From Pedobacter steynii (lineage in GTDB: Bacteria > Bacteroidota > Bacteroidia > Sphingobacteriales > Sphingobacteriaceae): a stretch of DNA of 64,000 nt. Position 1 is the stretch's first letter, and the number at the start of each line of letters is the position of its first letter. This document shows, piece after piece, positions 36,190-45,589 of this stretch. Below the pieces are notes generated by a model, which searched no databases, was not told where the DNA came from, and was given only the letters and a program-made list of their open reading frames with translations. The stretch is taken from positions 62,001 to 126,000 of the forward strand of contig NZ_FNGY01000017.1 of assembly GCF_900103665.1 (NCBI RefSeq), in the 5' to 3' direction. Made by a program: the position numbers and the translations under genes.

Positions 36190-39100
36190 TGTCCTGTGGA
36201 ATTATTAGTTTTATTTAAGAAGGTTTTTCCATCTTTTCTATTTATAATACTGAAGTCACCACCTGGCTTGATTTCAATACGCTGTCCTTTGGTTAATGCG
36301 GTTACGCTGCCGTCGGAATGATACGTTACATATTTGTCATCAAGAATTCCATACATTCTGTCATTAGCGGTACTATATCTGATCTCAATATTATCTAGAG
36401 TTGAATTTATAAGATTTAGTGCCTCTTTTGGACTATTTGGCGCTGGAGCCTGTAAGATGTCGTCTTTAAACATAGTTAATCTCTCACCTTTTGTTAAAGT
36501 GGTTACTTGTCCTACTTCAAGCGCAACACCTCTCCCCAACCCTTTTCCGACACTCCCGATTAATTTTCCAGCACCCCAACCTAGCATAGCATCAGCCACT
36601 AAATTCCTTACTCCTTCATTGGCAGCTTTAGTATATTCCGCTTTAACTTTGCCTTTAGACATGCCGGCATTATTGGCGTTGGAAATAGGATCTAAAACAG
36701 AATTCACTAACCGGATATTATTGTTAACTCCCCATTTGACATAGGCTAACCAACCTTTTGCAATTGTCTTCAGACCAAAGAAAATCCCAGGCCCACCCAT
36801 AATTGGAGGATAAGGCAAAGGCATCATCCCATCTGGATCAACAAATCTTATCGGATTATTAAAAGCGTAGTTGTAAGGTGAGTGTCTTCTCATTAGTTCA
36901 GCAAGTGGGTCTACCACATTCCACCTCGCAACTACCGGATCATAAAACCTTGCTCCATAATCATATTGCCCGAGCTCTCCCTGTATTTCTTTCTGGTTGT
37001 AAAGATATTTATTCTCATTTGATGCAGCAAGAACTGGTTTGCGTAGACCGAATGCATAATAATCATCGCGTTGTAGTACTTCCAAACTTCCACTTACCGG
37101 ATTTTTGTAAAAAGTTGCACGATTGTTTCCTAAATGATCTTCAAGGGTATATTCATAACTATAAGTGCCGGAATTATTTCTTGAAAGCCCCTCTTCAGTT
37201 ATGATAAAATCAATCGTTTCCCCATTTTTGTACTGAATACCATTGATGTAATCTGTTATTTCCCCTGTATTGCTCTGCTTTCTTAACTTGTTGCCCTTTG
37301 CATCGTAAGTATAGGTTACGTTTAGTGTTCCTTTTGTTACGGTCTGTGGTAGGTTTAGATAATTATAGCTTATTGTTGCTGCATTACGGCCGTCCGTAAT
37401 GGTATTCCCATTTTCATCATATGCATATACGCCCGTTGCTAAAAGTCCACTAATGTTATTTAACCGATTGCCGGTATAGCTGTAATTTCCGGCTTTTCCA
37501 TCACGTGTAAGACTATTTATATTACCCATCAGGTCATAGCTAATTACTTCCCCAAAATTTCCAGATGTAGCGTTATTGAGCCTATTTAGCTTATCATATC
37601 CATAGGTAAAAGTATTGGGCAAAGTTGTGCCCCCCGTACCCCATAATTGATTACTTATGTTGCCGTTATATTGAGGTGTTGTGCCATCATTATAATTGAG
37701 TTGCATACTAAAGAGATCTGAGTGACTGTTTTTTAGCCAACCACGTTCATTGTAGGCGTAGTCAATCTTTTGAAGAAATTCAGCATCAGCGATCGTTGCT
37801 AAAAAAAAGGAGCCCGATTTGGCTTCAAAACCTGGGCGAAGTGTAATGCTCTTACTGGCGGTACTCGTCTTATTTTGTCCAGATTGAACAATGTCTGCCT
37901 GATCAAGGATGAGATCTGTAGCAGCACTCTGACCAGCATTGGAGGCATGCATTTGCTTTTGCTTTAATTGCCCGATTTCGTTATAATCTAGTTTGCTTAA
38001 TATAATTTCTCCTTGACTGTTAATATTTTCTGTTGTCAATAGTTTTCGGCCGGTATGATCGTATTCATAGCGATTGGCAATGGTGGTTGTTTTGCTATTT
38101 ACCGTATGGGCTCTGTTACTTGTAAGGAGTTCATCGGCGAAGTTATAGGTATTGTCAATCACATCTGTTCCGGCCAGATGGTTTTGGCTTTTGCTTTGTA
38201 CTAACCGACTTTCATTGTCATAATAATTTACCCTGAGCAGCATCGTGGTTGTGCCTAGTACATTAATTTTGCTTGCCGTAGGTAAACCCTTGGTTTGCGA
38301 AGCTAATACTTGTGTTGTCCCATTAGGTTGGCCAAAGTTATTTGCAGGAAAATTATAGTCATCATAGTAATTGATACTATGATAGCTTGAAATGGTTTGT
38401 GGAAATGAAGCGTTATCGTAGCCTTCGCCTGTTGATATCCGTTGTTCCCAAAGCACACTTTGGCTGTTTACAAGGCTTTGTAAGGCATCTGGGCTACGCG
38501 AATCACTAAATATGCCCGTAGTCACAATACGGCCAAAACAATCATACTTTGAAAATACCCATTCATTCTTAGTTTTTAGGTTAGCATCTTGTTTAAGTAC
38601 GACCTGATCTAATAAATTATAAATCAGATATTCCCATCCTTTACCTGGAATTTTTTTTTCTATCAATCGATTCTTTTTATCGTAATGATAACCGTAAATA
38701 TATTGATCGAATAGCGTATCTGTTTCAGTAAAGCTACTGATGTTTTGCCCGTTTTCGTTAACTGCCGGGGGTATAACGTAGCACTGGTTCCCGAGATCAT
38801 CATATATATAATACGTTGATAGGCTTTTGGTGTCTGTTTCCCAAATTCGTTTCAAGACAATACGGCCATTGAAATCTTTGAATTCTTCCACTGTTCCGGC
38901 CTTTAAATCACCAGATATCCAGTTCTCATCCTTTATAATACTCTTAAACAGTTTACCAGGTTGATAGAAGCTCGAATTTGCACCATTTGTATTTATGGTC
39001 CATTGCTTTACCTCATTGAATGTGTTTGTCCCGTGTTCTGCTCTTGACGTGTGGCCACTTGAGGGTTGCCAGATCGCTCCGGGAGATCCCTGTTGTTCTA

Positions 39101-40523
39101 TTACACTGGCAGGAGAGGATTCGTATATGGATTGTGAATAAGGATAAGCAGTGCTTACAACTCCTACAGGTGGCATATTGTAGAAAGCGGATTGCCCGGC
39201 ACCATTTTGTAAAGCATCAGGACGATAAAATCCGCCGTTACCCGGCGAGGTATAAGGTAAGTATTTTTTATTCTCGCGACCAAAAGCATCATAAGTCAAA
39301 GGCTGAATGATATCAGCGAATGTCGGGCTTCCTTGCTTTTGAACGGTTTGAATCAGACGACCTAAGCCATCGAAGTATTCAGTCGTTTGAATGTAATCTT
39401 TGGTGTTTAAACCGTAGAGCTGCCCCATGTTTTTGACTCCGGGCACCTTGATAATGATTGAACGGCTATGGGTTCTTTCTCCAGGTACCAATTCAATTAA
39501 ACCTTGTAAGCTTTCAGGTAGCAGGCCGATGTAAACTTCGTTTGAATATCCGATCAGTCCCATGCAGTCAAACTTTCTTCTGTAGACTGCGTCATTAGTT
39601 AAGTTGCCGGTTCCAATCAGATCTTTTGACGCCGCTCCTGCAACATCAACAAATACCCCATCTATGTTTTTTTGCCATTGATAGCTAACTGTAACTGGTG
39701 GTAAAGAGGCCGGATAACAATATGCTGTTGTAACATTTCCCCCTAATATATTAGCAGAAGTACCATAATTTATGGTCTCATTATTGGCCTGTATTTTCGG
39801 ACTGTTTACCCCATAAATTGTAACCGGGACACCTATTGCGACCAAGCTGGTATCCGCCACAAAAGCCGTGTCCGAAATGGCTATTCTCCGATATTTTTTT
39901 GTGCATTCAGTAAGTTGTGGTGTTAAGAATGAGGCCGTTTCACCTGGTAGATCTTCCCAACCTTCAAGGCGGTCTGTTTGCCATTTATATCTGTATCGTT
40001 TTGAAATCCCCCCCGTTGGCAGACTCATTTTAATCGTATCGGTATAACTGTTTAGCAAGTGATATTTTACAGCGGGAACCTGAAGGCTTCCCGGGGAGAA
40101 ATTCGTATTGTTAACCGCTAACACCTGTTTCAGGATTTTATAGGTCTGTATAGGGCCCTGTCCACCAGGTCCCGAGTCTGTAATTAAGAGACTAATTGTA
40201 ATGTATGCACTGGTTGTCGCCAGATTAAACGGAATACTAAACGAGTTTTGTCCGTTTACTTGTACATTGATATTCCCCCCTAAGGCCCAGGATTGTCCAT
40301 CTGATGTTGAGCCATATGCTGTACATTTTGTTATGGTAAGCATAGAAGAGGATGGATAATTCATATCATAGGTTACGGAAAAATTAATGGTATTGCCGTT
40401 TACGATCTTAGGTGCTTTTATTGCAAATGGTAATCCATCAATATTCTTTCCAAATAAGTTGGCAGTGACAGTACTGCTCAATACAATCAGAATGATAAGA
40501 GCTGTTAATTGTTTTCGAAGCAT
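36186..40523 (-). CDS. RHS-repeat polymorphic toxin with unrecognised C-terminal tip
   Basis: 1445 residues. A signal peptide (MLRKQLTALIILIVLSSTVT...) leads to an immunoglobulin-like region, a DUF6443-type block (YIQTTEYFDGLGRLIQTVQK, QPLTYDAFGRENKKYLPYTS), YD repeats and the RHS core ending YDYGARFYDPVVARWNVVDP, NYAFNNPIRFVDPDGM at about 1220-1234. After that the 211-residue tip has a Gly-rich pretoxin linker and a region from about 1340 with SPKEALNLINSTLDNIEIRY, NDRMYGILDDKYVTYHSDGS and IEIKPGGDFSIINRKDGKTF. The phrase TTLTKGERL/TALTKGQRI occurs twice. I cannot name the toxin activity. RHS shells release such tips to harm neighbouring cells. Confidence 0.88.
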   Translation of the reverse strand: MLRKQLTALIILIVLSSTVTANLFGKNIDGLPFAIKAPKIVNGNTINFSVTYDMNYPSSSMLTITKCTAYGSTSDGQSWALGGNINVQVNGQNSFSIPFNLATTSAYITISLLITDSGPGGQGPIQTYKILKQVLAVNNTNFSPGSLQVPAVKYHLLNSYTDTIKMSLPTGGISKRYRYKWQTDRLEGWEDLPGETASFLTPQLTECTKKYRRIAISDTAFVADTSLVAIGVPVTIYGVNSPKIQANNETINYGTSANILGGNVTTAYCYPASLPPVTVSYQWQKNIDGVFVDVAGAASKDLIGTGNLTNDAVYRRKFDCMGLIGYSNEVYIGLLPESLQGLIELVPGERTHSRSIIIKVPGVKNMGQLYGLNTKDYIQTTEYFDGLGRLIQTVQKQGSPTFADIIQPLTYDAFGRENKKYLPYTSPGNGGFYRPDALQNGAGQSAFYNMPPVGVVSTAYPYSQSIYESSPASVIEQQGSPGAIWQPSSGHTSRAEHGTNTFNEVKQWTINTNGANSSFYQPGKLFKSIIKDENWISGDLKAGTVEEFKDFNGRIVLKRIWETDTKSLSTYYIYDDLGNQCYVIPPAVNENGQNISSFTETDTLFDQYIYGYHYDKKNRLIEKKIPGKGWEYLIYNLLDQVVLKQDANLKTKNEWVFSKYDCFGRIVTTGIFSDSRSPDALQSLVNSQSVLWEQRISTGEGYDNASFPQTISSYHSINYYDDYNFPANNFGQPNGTTQVLASQTKGLPTASKINVLGTTTMLLRVNYYDNESRLVQSKSQNHLAGTDVIDNTYNFADELLTSNRAHTVNSKTTTIANRYEYDHTGRKLLTTENINSQGEIILSKLDYNEIGQLKQKQMHASNAGQSAATDLILDQADIVQSGQNKTSTASKSITLRPGFEAKSGSFFLATIADAEFLQKIDYAYNERGWLKNSHSDLFSMQLNYNDGTTPQYNGNISNQLWGTGGTTLPNTFTYGYDKLNRLNNATSGNFGEVISYDLMGNINSLTRDGKAGNYSYTGNRLNNISGLLATGVYAYDENGNTITDGRNAATISYNYLNLPQTVTKGTLNVTYTYDAKGNKLRKQSNTGEITDYINGIQYKNGETIDFIITEEGLSRNNSGTYSYEYTLEDHLGNNRATFYKNPVSGSLEVLQRDDYYAFGLRKPVLAASNENKYLYNQKEIQGELGQYDYGARFYDPVVARWNVVDPLAELMRRHSPYNYAFNNPIRFVDPDGMMPLPYPPIMGGPGIFFGLKTIAKGWLAYVKWGVNNNIRLVNSVLDPISNANNAGMSKGKVKAEYTKAANEGVRNLVADAMLGWGAGKLIGSVGKGLGRGVALEVGQVTTLTKGERLTMFKDDILQAPAPNSPKEALNLINSTLDNIEIRYSTANDRMYGILDDKYVTYHSDGSVTALTKGQRIEIKPGGDFSIINRKDGKTFLNKTNNSTGQ

Positions 40524-40540
40524 GTTCAGTGGTCTATAGA

Positions 40541-43500
40541 TTAATGGATGGCAACAACCTTTGGTTGATATTGTATAGTTTGCACCAGCTCTTTGTTGTT
40601 ATTTTTGATGGCAATTGTCTTCCCTTCTGCGTTGTATTCGTAATACTGGTATTGGTTCTTAGCATCACATTTAGAAAGCAGGCCTGTTCCCGGTTTATAG
40701 GTATAGGTTGCCATCTGCGAATTTTCCGGATAGATGCGGATCTCATCAATCTTTGTCCCGGATAATATCATTCCAGGCGTATAGGCACTGCTTTGAAAAG
40801 TCCAGGAATCGTTGTTCCAGACCCAATAAGTAATTTTGAGTGGAATACTTGGGCTAGGTGTGAATGCCACCGTGTAGTTGCCGGTATGGCTTAGGTTGCC
40901 GGCTTTCGCATTTGCATCGTAGCTTCCATCTCCTTCTTCAAAGCTATTATAATATATTTGTCCGCTTTTTGCATTGGTCACTTCAGCAACCAGATGTTGT
41001 TTGTTGTAGCCCCATATAAAGGAGTTCGGGACCCCATTTTGTTTTTGTTGTTCTAATAAATTCCCTGCATCGTCATATTTTGAAAAGTCTAACAGCGGTT
41101 TATATAAACTACTTTTAGAGATGGCGCCATTGCTTACCACAGCTGAGGAGAAAGCTGTGCCGGCACTGACCACTTCTGAAGAGTAGACTGTGCGGGGATA
41201 GGGAATGTTGTTAAAATATTCAGTAAAAGTTGAAATAAGATTTCCTCTGCCGGTCGCACTTTTGCGATAGCTCATTTGCTCTATTGGAGCTGTAATCATG
41301 TTTTTATCATACAGCCGTTTAATCCCCAGACTTAGGTCATCGCTTTGAGTAATATTCGAAAAAGCGGCAACAACCTTTGTTTCAGTGATGGTACTATCTC
41401 CTGTCGAATTGACCGATACTGTTTTACTTGGAATATTTAGAAAGGGGATTGCATAATTATAGAACGATCTTGTCAATGTTGATTGTGTGGTATCCGTCGA
41501 AGAATATTCCTTAAGAGAATCATTTTGCAAATAATACCAGTCATTGTCAATAACGTAATTACTCGTCTTTTCAGTTGAAGGAATAAAACTACTGTTCTTT
41601 TTGTATATCTTTTCTTTAGTCAGCAGTCCCCTTTGCCAATCCTTACCGGTATTGGAATAAGCCAGTTCTTTTTTGCCTCCAGAGGCATTTTCACCATATT
41701 CTATGGTGACGTTGGAATAACCAACATAAGATTCAAGAGGTTTTATTGCTGTTTTATTACTGTTGGCCATAACCACCTTAAAGTCACCCGAGGTATATTT
41801 AAGAGCTGTTGAAAACTGAATGGATTCGACTTCACGAGTTACAAACTGTACATTGAGGTTCGCACGTTGTCTTGGAACAGTATCTCCCGCATTTTGAAAT
41901 ACCTGGATATTCCAGAATACCTCAGGAAAGGTATAATATTCAATTTTTGTCCCTACTGCAGCAGCGAAGGTAGATGTGGGTACATATAAGCTCATGTCCT
42001 GCTCTTTGTATTCCGGTAATACACCGAAACTTCCACTAGATACCGACGGATTGCTAAATTTATTATATTTATAAGATTGAATGATGTCTTTAGTAGGGTC
42101 AATTCCATCAAAAGTTGACATATTTTTGATTCTTAGTCCTCCGGCAGGATATTGGTTGGGTATAATTGAGGCATAGTGTCTGCCGAGGACACCTCCAACA
42201 CTAAAACTCAGGTCAACTGGCGCGATCACATCCGTTGAAGTACCATTGTAATCTGGCATGGATACTTTTGCAGCCTCTATCCTGTATACGCCATTGGGCA
42301 TAAAACGGTTAAAAAAAGCTAAAGGATTTATTGTTCCAGCGGGAATATTTATAATTGTATCCAATGAAAGTGTTCTAATTGAAGCATTGCCTGCAGCCAG
42401 GGGTCTTAAAATAACCTGTATAAAAGTATTCTGATTGGCTGCTCCCCTTGTGAAGTTAAAGACGATATCTTGTCCCTTTACCCCATTTACAGAAGCGGGA
42501 GAGTTAATCACGAAATTAGTGCCGCAAAACAAGCCCTGTTCAGGTGTACCCAGGCTGGGCGGTATTGGCATAGATTTTCTACCAAACGAAGTCTTTCTGG
42601 TTAAGGGGTCAGGATAGGATTCATAACCTGGGAATGGGGTTTCTGTTGTATTCAACTCATATTCAAAAGAAGTAGATCCCCCGTTGGGATAAACAATCTT
42701 CTTTAATATTCCTGCTTGGGATAGCGAATCGCTGCATTGCCGGTCGCTAAAGGAGGAGCCGATGGTGTGCTCAAGAAAGGTTCCGGCATCCCTTAAGCGT
42801 GTATATGGAGGTACAAGGCTCTGATTTGGACTGCCATTATAATAACCCCAGTGATCTTGTGAAAGTGAGCCCTGCTCGGGCATTTCTATATTATTGTAAT
42901 TGAAAGAATAGGTGTCAGGATGGCTAAGGCCATTTATAGATAAGGAATCTAGTCTTAGCCGATAGAACAGCGATTTATATTTAGCATCCACATCCGGATT
43001 TGCTCTTACTTCAAAACTACCGGATTCGAAATAAGATTGGTGAAAATGAATGTCTTTAACCTTTCGTAAGAAGGTGATACCACTGGATTCAAATTGTCTG
43101 ATTCCTGTTAATGTACTGGCTCCAGGAAGGTCTTTTCTTGCACTTTCATAAAGAAACTGTAGCTTCCCGCCAGGAAAAATAATGTTTGAAATGCGGTAGA
43201 CACGGGTCTTGTTTTCATGGTTCCATGTACTTGATAACCCATCATCAATCAGATCTTGTATGCCATTGGTTTTAGAAAGGTAGTGAATTTCCTTGCCAGA
43301 AGATTTGATTAAACTGATATCGACAGCATCGTACTCAAAATTGACCTTTTGCCCGTTAATCAATTCGATTTGCGTCAGATAGTAAGTTGTACTGTCTTCG
43401 ATGGCTTTGTTGTTTTTTAATGTACTGATCTTACCTCCATAGGAATACTTTATGCCTTCGGTATTAGTCAGAATGAAGGAAGCGTCGGGTAGGCGTTGTA

Positions 43501-44044
43501 CTTGTATTTTTTCCTTCGGAGAGTGAACGATAAGTTTACTAAACTTGCAATTTAGGCCAGGTGCTGTTACCCTGAATAAATCAGGTTCATCGTTGTCATA
43601 TTTCCAATTGGTACCGTTTGCAGGATTCTTTCTCAGTATATTATCAAAACCATCCTTAATAATGGTTACGGTGTCTGCAACACTAGCGAAAAATCCTTCA
43701 TCAGGATATTTAACGACGATTTTATTGAGCTGTCCACCAGCATTCAGTGCCCAGCCTAATCCCACATTGGAAGCTACATCTTCTGTTTTTATACCTCCTC
43801 CATGATAGCTGATATCGATTGGTAAATTAAAACCTGATATGCTTAAGTTGAGCAATGGGATATTGACAGAAGCAATTCCTGTATGAAGATTAACTGGAAT
43901 GTCTCCGAATTTGCTTACTCCTGTAGCAGAAGGTGCCGCCGGAGTAAACTTTATCAAACTGGAATTCTGAGCATCTGCGCTTTGGACGAATGCGCTAAGT
44001 GTAAAAGCAAAAAAGAATATTTTCTTTGCATATTTTTTTATCAT
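40541..44044 (-). CDS. Large secreted RHS-associated partner protein
   Basis: 1167 residues from the start at 44044 (MIKKYAKKIFFFAFTLSAFV, signal ending SADAQ); the open frame extends 29 codons further without signal features. It opens with VNLHTGIASVNIPLLNLSIS and VGLGWALNAGGQLNKIVVKY, the wall-like start seen in large Bacteroidota RHS-associated proteins, and ends in a few YD-type repeats (YDDAGNLLEQQKQNGVPNSF, YYEYNAEGKTIAIKNNNKEL). No toxin tip. It sits 17 nt before the RHS toxin gene, so the pair forms one operon; the role may be export or surface display, which is inference. Confidence 0.82.
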   Translation of the reverse strand: MIKKYAKKIFFFAFTLSAFVQSADAQNSSLIKFTPAAPSATGVSKFGDIPVNLHTGIASVNIPLLNLSISGFNLPIDISYHGGGIKTEDVASNVGLGWALNAGGQLNKIVVKYPDEGFFASVADTVTIIKDGFDNILRKNPANGTNWKYDNDEPDLFRVTAPGLNCKFSKLIVHSPKEKIQVQRLPDASFILTNTEGIKYSYGGKISTLKNNKAIEDSTTYYLTQIELINGQKVNFEYDAVDISLIKSSGKEIHYLSKTNGIQDLIDDGLSSTWNHENKTRVYRISNIIFPGGKLQFLYESARKDLPGASTLTGIRQFESSGITFLRKVKDIHFHQSYFESGSFEVRANPDVDAKYKSLFYRLRLDSLSINGLSHPDTYSFNYNNIEMPEQGSLSQDHWGYYNGSPNQSLVPPYTRLRDAGTFLEHTIGSSFSDRQCSDSLSQAGILKKIVYPNGGSTSFEYELNTTETPFPGYESYPDPLTRKTSFGRKSMPIPPSLGTPEQGLFCGTNFVINSPASVNGVKGQDIVFNFTRGAANQNTFIQVILRPLAAGNASIRTLSLDTIINIPAGTINPLAFFNRFMPNGVYRIEAAKVSMPDYNGTSTDVIAPVDLSFSVGGVLGRHYASIIPNQYPAGGLRIKNMSTFDGIDPTKDIIQSYKYNKFSNPSVSSGSFGVLPEYKEQDMSLYVPTSTFAAAVGTKIEYYTFPEVFWNIQVFQNAGDTVPRQRANLNVQFVTREVESIQFSTALKYTSGDFKVVMANSNKTAIKPLESYVGYSNVTIEYGENASGGKKELAYSNTGKDWQRGLLTKEKIYKKNSSFIPSTEKTSNYVIDNDWYYLQNDSLKEYSSTDTTQSTLTRSFYNYAIPFLNIPSKTVSVNSTGDSTITETKVVAAFSNITQSDDLSLGIKRLYDKNMITAPIEQMSYRKSATGRGNLISTFTEYFNNIPYPRTVYSSEVVSAGTAFSSAVVSNGAISKSSLYKPLLDFSKYDDAGNLLEQQKQNGVPNSFIWGYNKQHLVAEVTNAKSGQIYYNSFEEGDGSYDANAKAGNLSHTGNYTVAFTPSPSIPLKITYWVWNNDSWTFQSSAYTPGMILSGTKIDEIRIYPENSQMATYTYKPGTGLLSKCDAKNQYQYYEYNAEGKTIAIKNNNKELVQTIQYQPKVVAIH

Positions 44045-44427
44045 GCTTTGTGGTGGTTTGTTTCGGTAAATGTGGTTTGTGGTGTTTGGAGTAGTTAATT
44101 GATGAATTGTTTTTCGAAACAATCTCTTCAAATGACATGTATTAAATCTATAGCTTATTTAATGCTTATTTTTCGTGTATCATAAATGTTACGCATACGT
44201 TTGTTATTTGTAATCAGAGGCTTAAATAGGAGTTGCAAGCGGTCAGTCCGATATTATGAGTCCAGAATGCTATTCATTTATACCTCTTTTTTTCTCCCGT
44301 CCTAACCTGGCGATAAAACTTAAAATTGCCATCCCAACGATACGTGGATTTGAGTAACAGATTTGGTAATGTCCAAAAATAGATGGAAATTACTTGAAAG
44401 GTTTTTAATCGTAAAACACACTTAAAT
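44045..44427. other. Intergenic region between RHS operon and VOC gene
   Basis: 383 nt, AT-rich, no gene that I can support. It should hold the divergent promoters. The only -7-like match toward the RHS operon (minus-strand TATTTTTG near 44374) is over 300 nt from the start and lacks a TTG at the right distance, so I do not assign it. Confidence 0.4.
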
Positions 44428-44811
44428 ATGAAAAAAGTAACAGGCCTTGGTGGCGTATTTTTTAAATGCGACAATCCAAAAGGCATGAACGAATGGTATG
44501 CCAAAAACCTTGGATTGGCGACCAGTGATTGGGGAGTAACGTTTGAATGGCGGCAGGCAGATGACCCTACGAAAACGGGATCTACAGCCTGGTGCACCTT
44601 TCCGAAGGATACCAAATATTTCAATCCTTCAGACAAGCCATTTATGATCAATTACCGGGTGGATAATATCGTTGCACTGGTAGAAGAACTAAAAAAGGAC
44701 AACGTGACCATTGTTGATGAGATCGTGGACTCTGAATTTGGAAAATTCGTTCACATCTTAGATCCGGAAGGAAACGCTATTGAGCTTTGGGAACCTAAAG
44801 ATGAAGGGTAA
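44428..44811 (+). CDS. VOC (glyoxalase/bleomycin-resistance) family protein
   Basis: 127 residues, cytoplasmic, with two beta-alpha-beta-beta-beta modules: KKVTGLGGVFFKCDNPKGMN, WYAKNLGLATSDWGVTFEW, then FMINYRVDNIVALVEELKKD, and the terminal FVHILDPEGNAIELWEP, which carries the usual metal-ligand Glu. The substrate cannot be told. It is alone in its direction and converges on the thymidine kinase gene. Confidence 0.85.
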   Translation: MKKVTGLGGVFFKCDNPKGMNEWYAKNLGLATSDWGVTFEWRQADDPTKTGSTAWCTFPKDTKYFNPSDKPFMINYRVDNIVALVEELKKDNVTIVDEIVDSEFGKFVHILDPEGNAIELWEPKDEG

Positions 44812-44828
44812 CCTGGATGGAGTTCATC

Positions 44829-44873
44829 TCTCGGATATAACGATGCGTTTGAATACCATCGCTATATCCGAGA
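44829..44873. terminator. Long hairpin between converging VOC and tdk genes
   Basis: TCTCGGATATA (44829-44839) pairs perfectly with TATATCCGAGA (44863-44873); inside, CGATG pairs with CATCG after one mismatch. There is no U-tract, so a terminator role for both genes is likely but not certain. Confidence 0.55.
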
Positions 44874-44914
44874 TCATCCCTTGCCCTGATTGAAGCTATA
44901 ACTGATATGGAATA

Positions 44915-45490
44915 TTAATCCCTGGCATGGAAGCAAGGTCTGCACCTTGGTTCATAACTGTCTTTCTCTCCTAAAAGAATCTTTGACTCATTGGCAACCG
45001 TTCTGTAAGAATAAACAGCGGGGCTTCCACAACGAACACATACTGCATTTACTTTAGTGACCAGTTCTGCTATTGCCATTAATGCCGGCATTGGACCGAA
45101 AGGTTTACCGCTAAAATCCATGTCCAGACCGGCAACAATTACGCGAATCCCTTTTTGTGCCAGCATATTGCAAACCTCAGGAAGGTTCTCATCAAAAAAC
45201 TGTGCCTCGTCGATTCCAACCACCTGCACATTCGTATCCAGGAATAAGATCGCCGATGAGTTTTCTACCGGAGTAGACTGAATAGAATTTCTATCATGAG
45301 ATACAATTGCGGTCTCATCATACCTGGTATCCGTTGCAGGTTTGAAGATCTCTACATTCAGTTTGGCGATTTGAGCACGCTTTAACCTTCTTAACAATTC
45401 TTCCGTTTTACCTGAAAACATAGAGCCGCAAATTACCTCTATACTGCCGCAAAACTCTCCTCTTCTGTAATTTTGTTCGCTGAATAACAT
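44915..45490 (-). CDS. tdk: Thymidine kinase
   Basis: Phosphorylates thymidine with ATP in the salvage pathway. 191 residues. P-loop GSMFSGKT at 22-29, catalytic Glu95 in VGIDEAQFF, and the zinc site Cys151, Cys154, Cys183 and Cys186 (CVRC and CRPC). The lasso region EPRCRPC is complete. The length is normal for type II thymidine kinases. Diverges from the acidic protein gene at 45590. Confidence 0.96.
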   Translation of the reverse strand: MLFSEQNYRRGEFCGSIEVICGSMFSGKTEELLRRLKRAQIAKLNVEIFKPATDTRYDETAIVSHDRNSIQSTPVENSSAILFLDTNVQVVGIDEAQFFDENLPEVCNMLAQKGIRVIVAGLDMDFSGKPFGPMPALMAIAELVTKVNAVCVRCGSPAVYSYRTVANESKILLGEKDSYEPRCRPCFHARD

Positions 45491-45534
45491 CTATGGTTTG
45501 ATCTTTATAGCCGACTAATATCGAAATTTTGTAG

Positions 45535-45542
45535 TATTTTTG
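45535..45542 (+). promoter_or_regulatory. Candidate -7 box of the acidic protein gene
   Basis: TATTTTTG matches TAnnTTTG exactly and lies 47 nt before the ATG at 45590. No TTG is present at the expected 19-21 nt upstream, so the assignment is weak. Confidence 0.35.
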
Positions 45543-45589
45543 AGTACCAAGTTACCAACATAAAACATTCATTCTGTCGTTATTAAATT

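Noticed and set aside
44274..44651. 125-codon minus-strand open frame before and within the VOC gene
   Set aside because: Overlaps a clear VOC protein and shows no family features.
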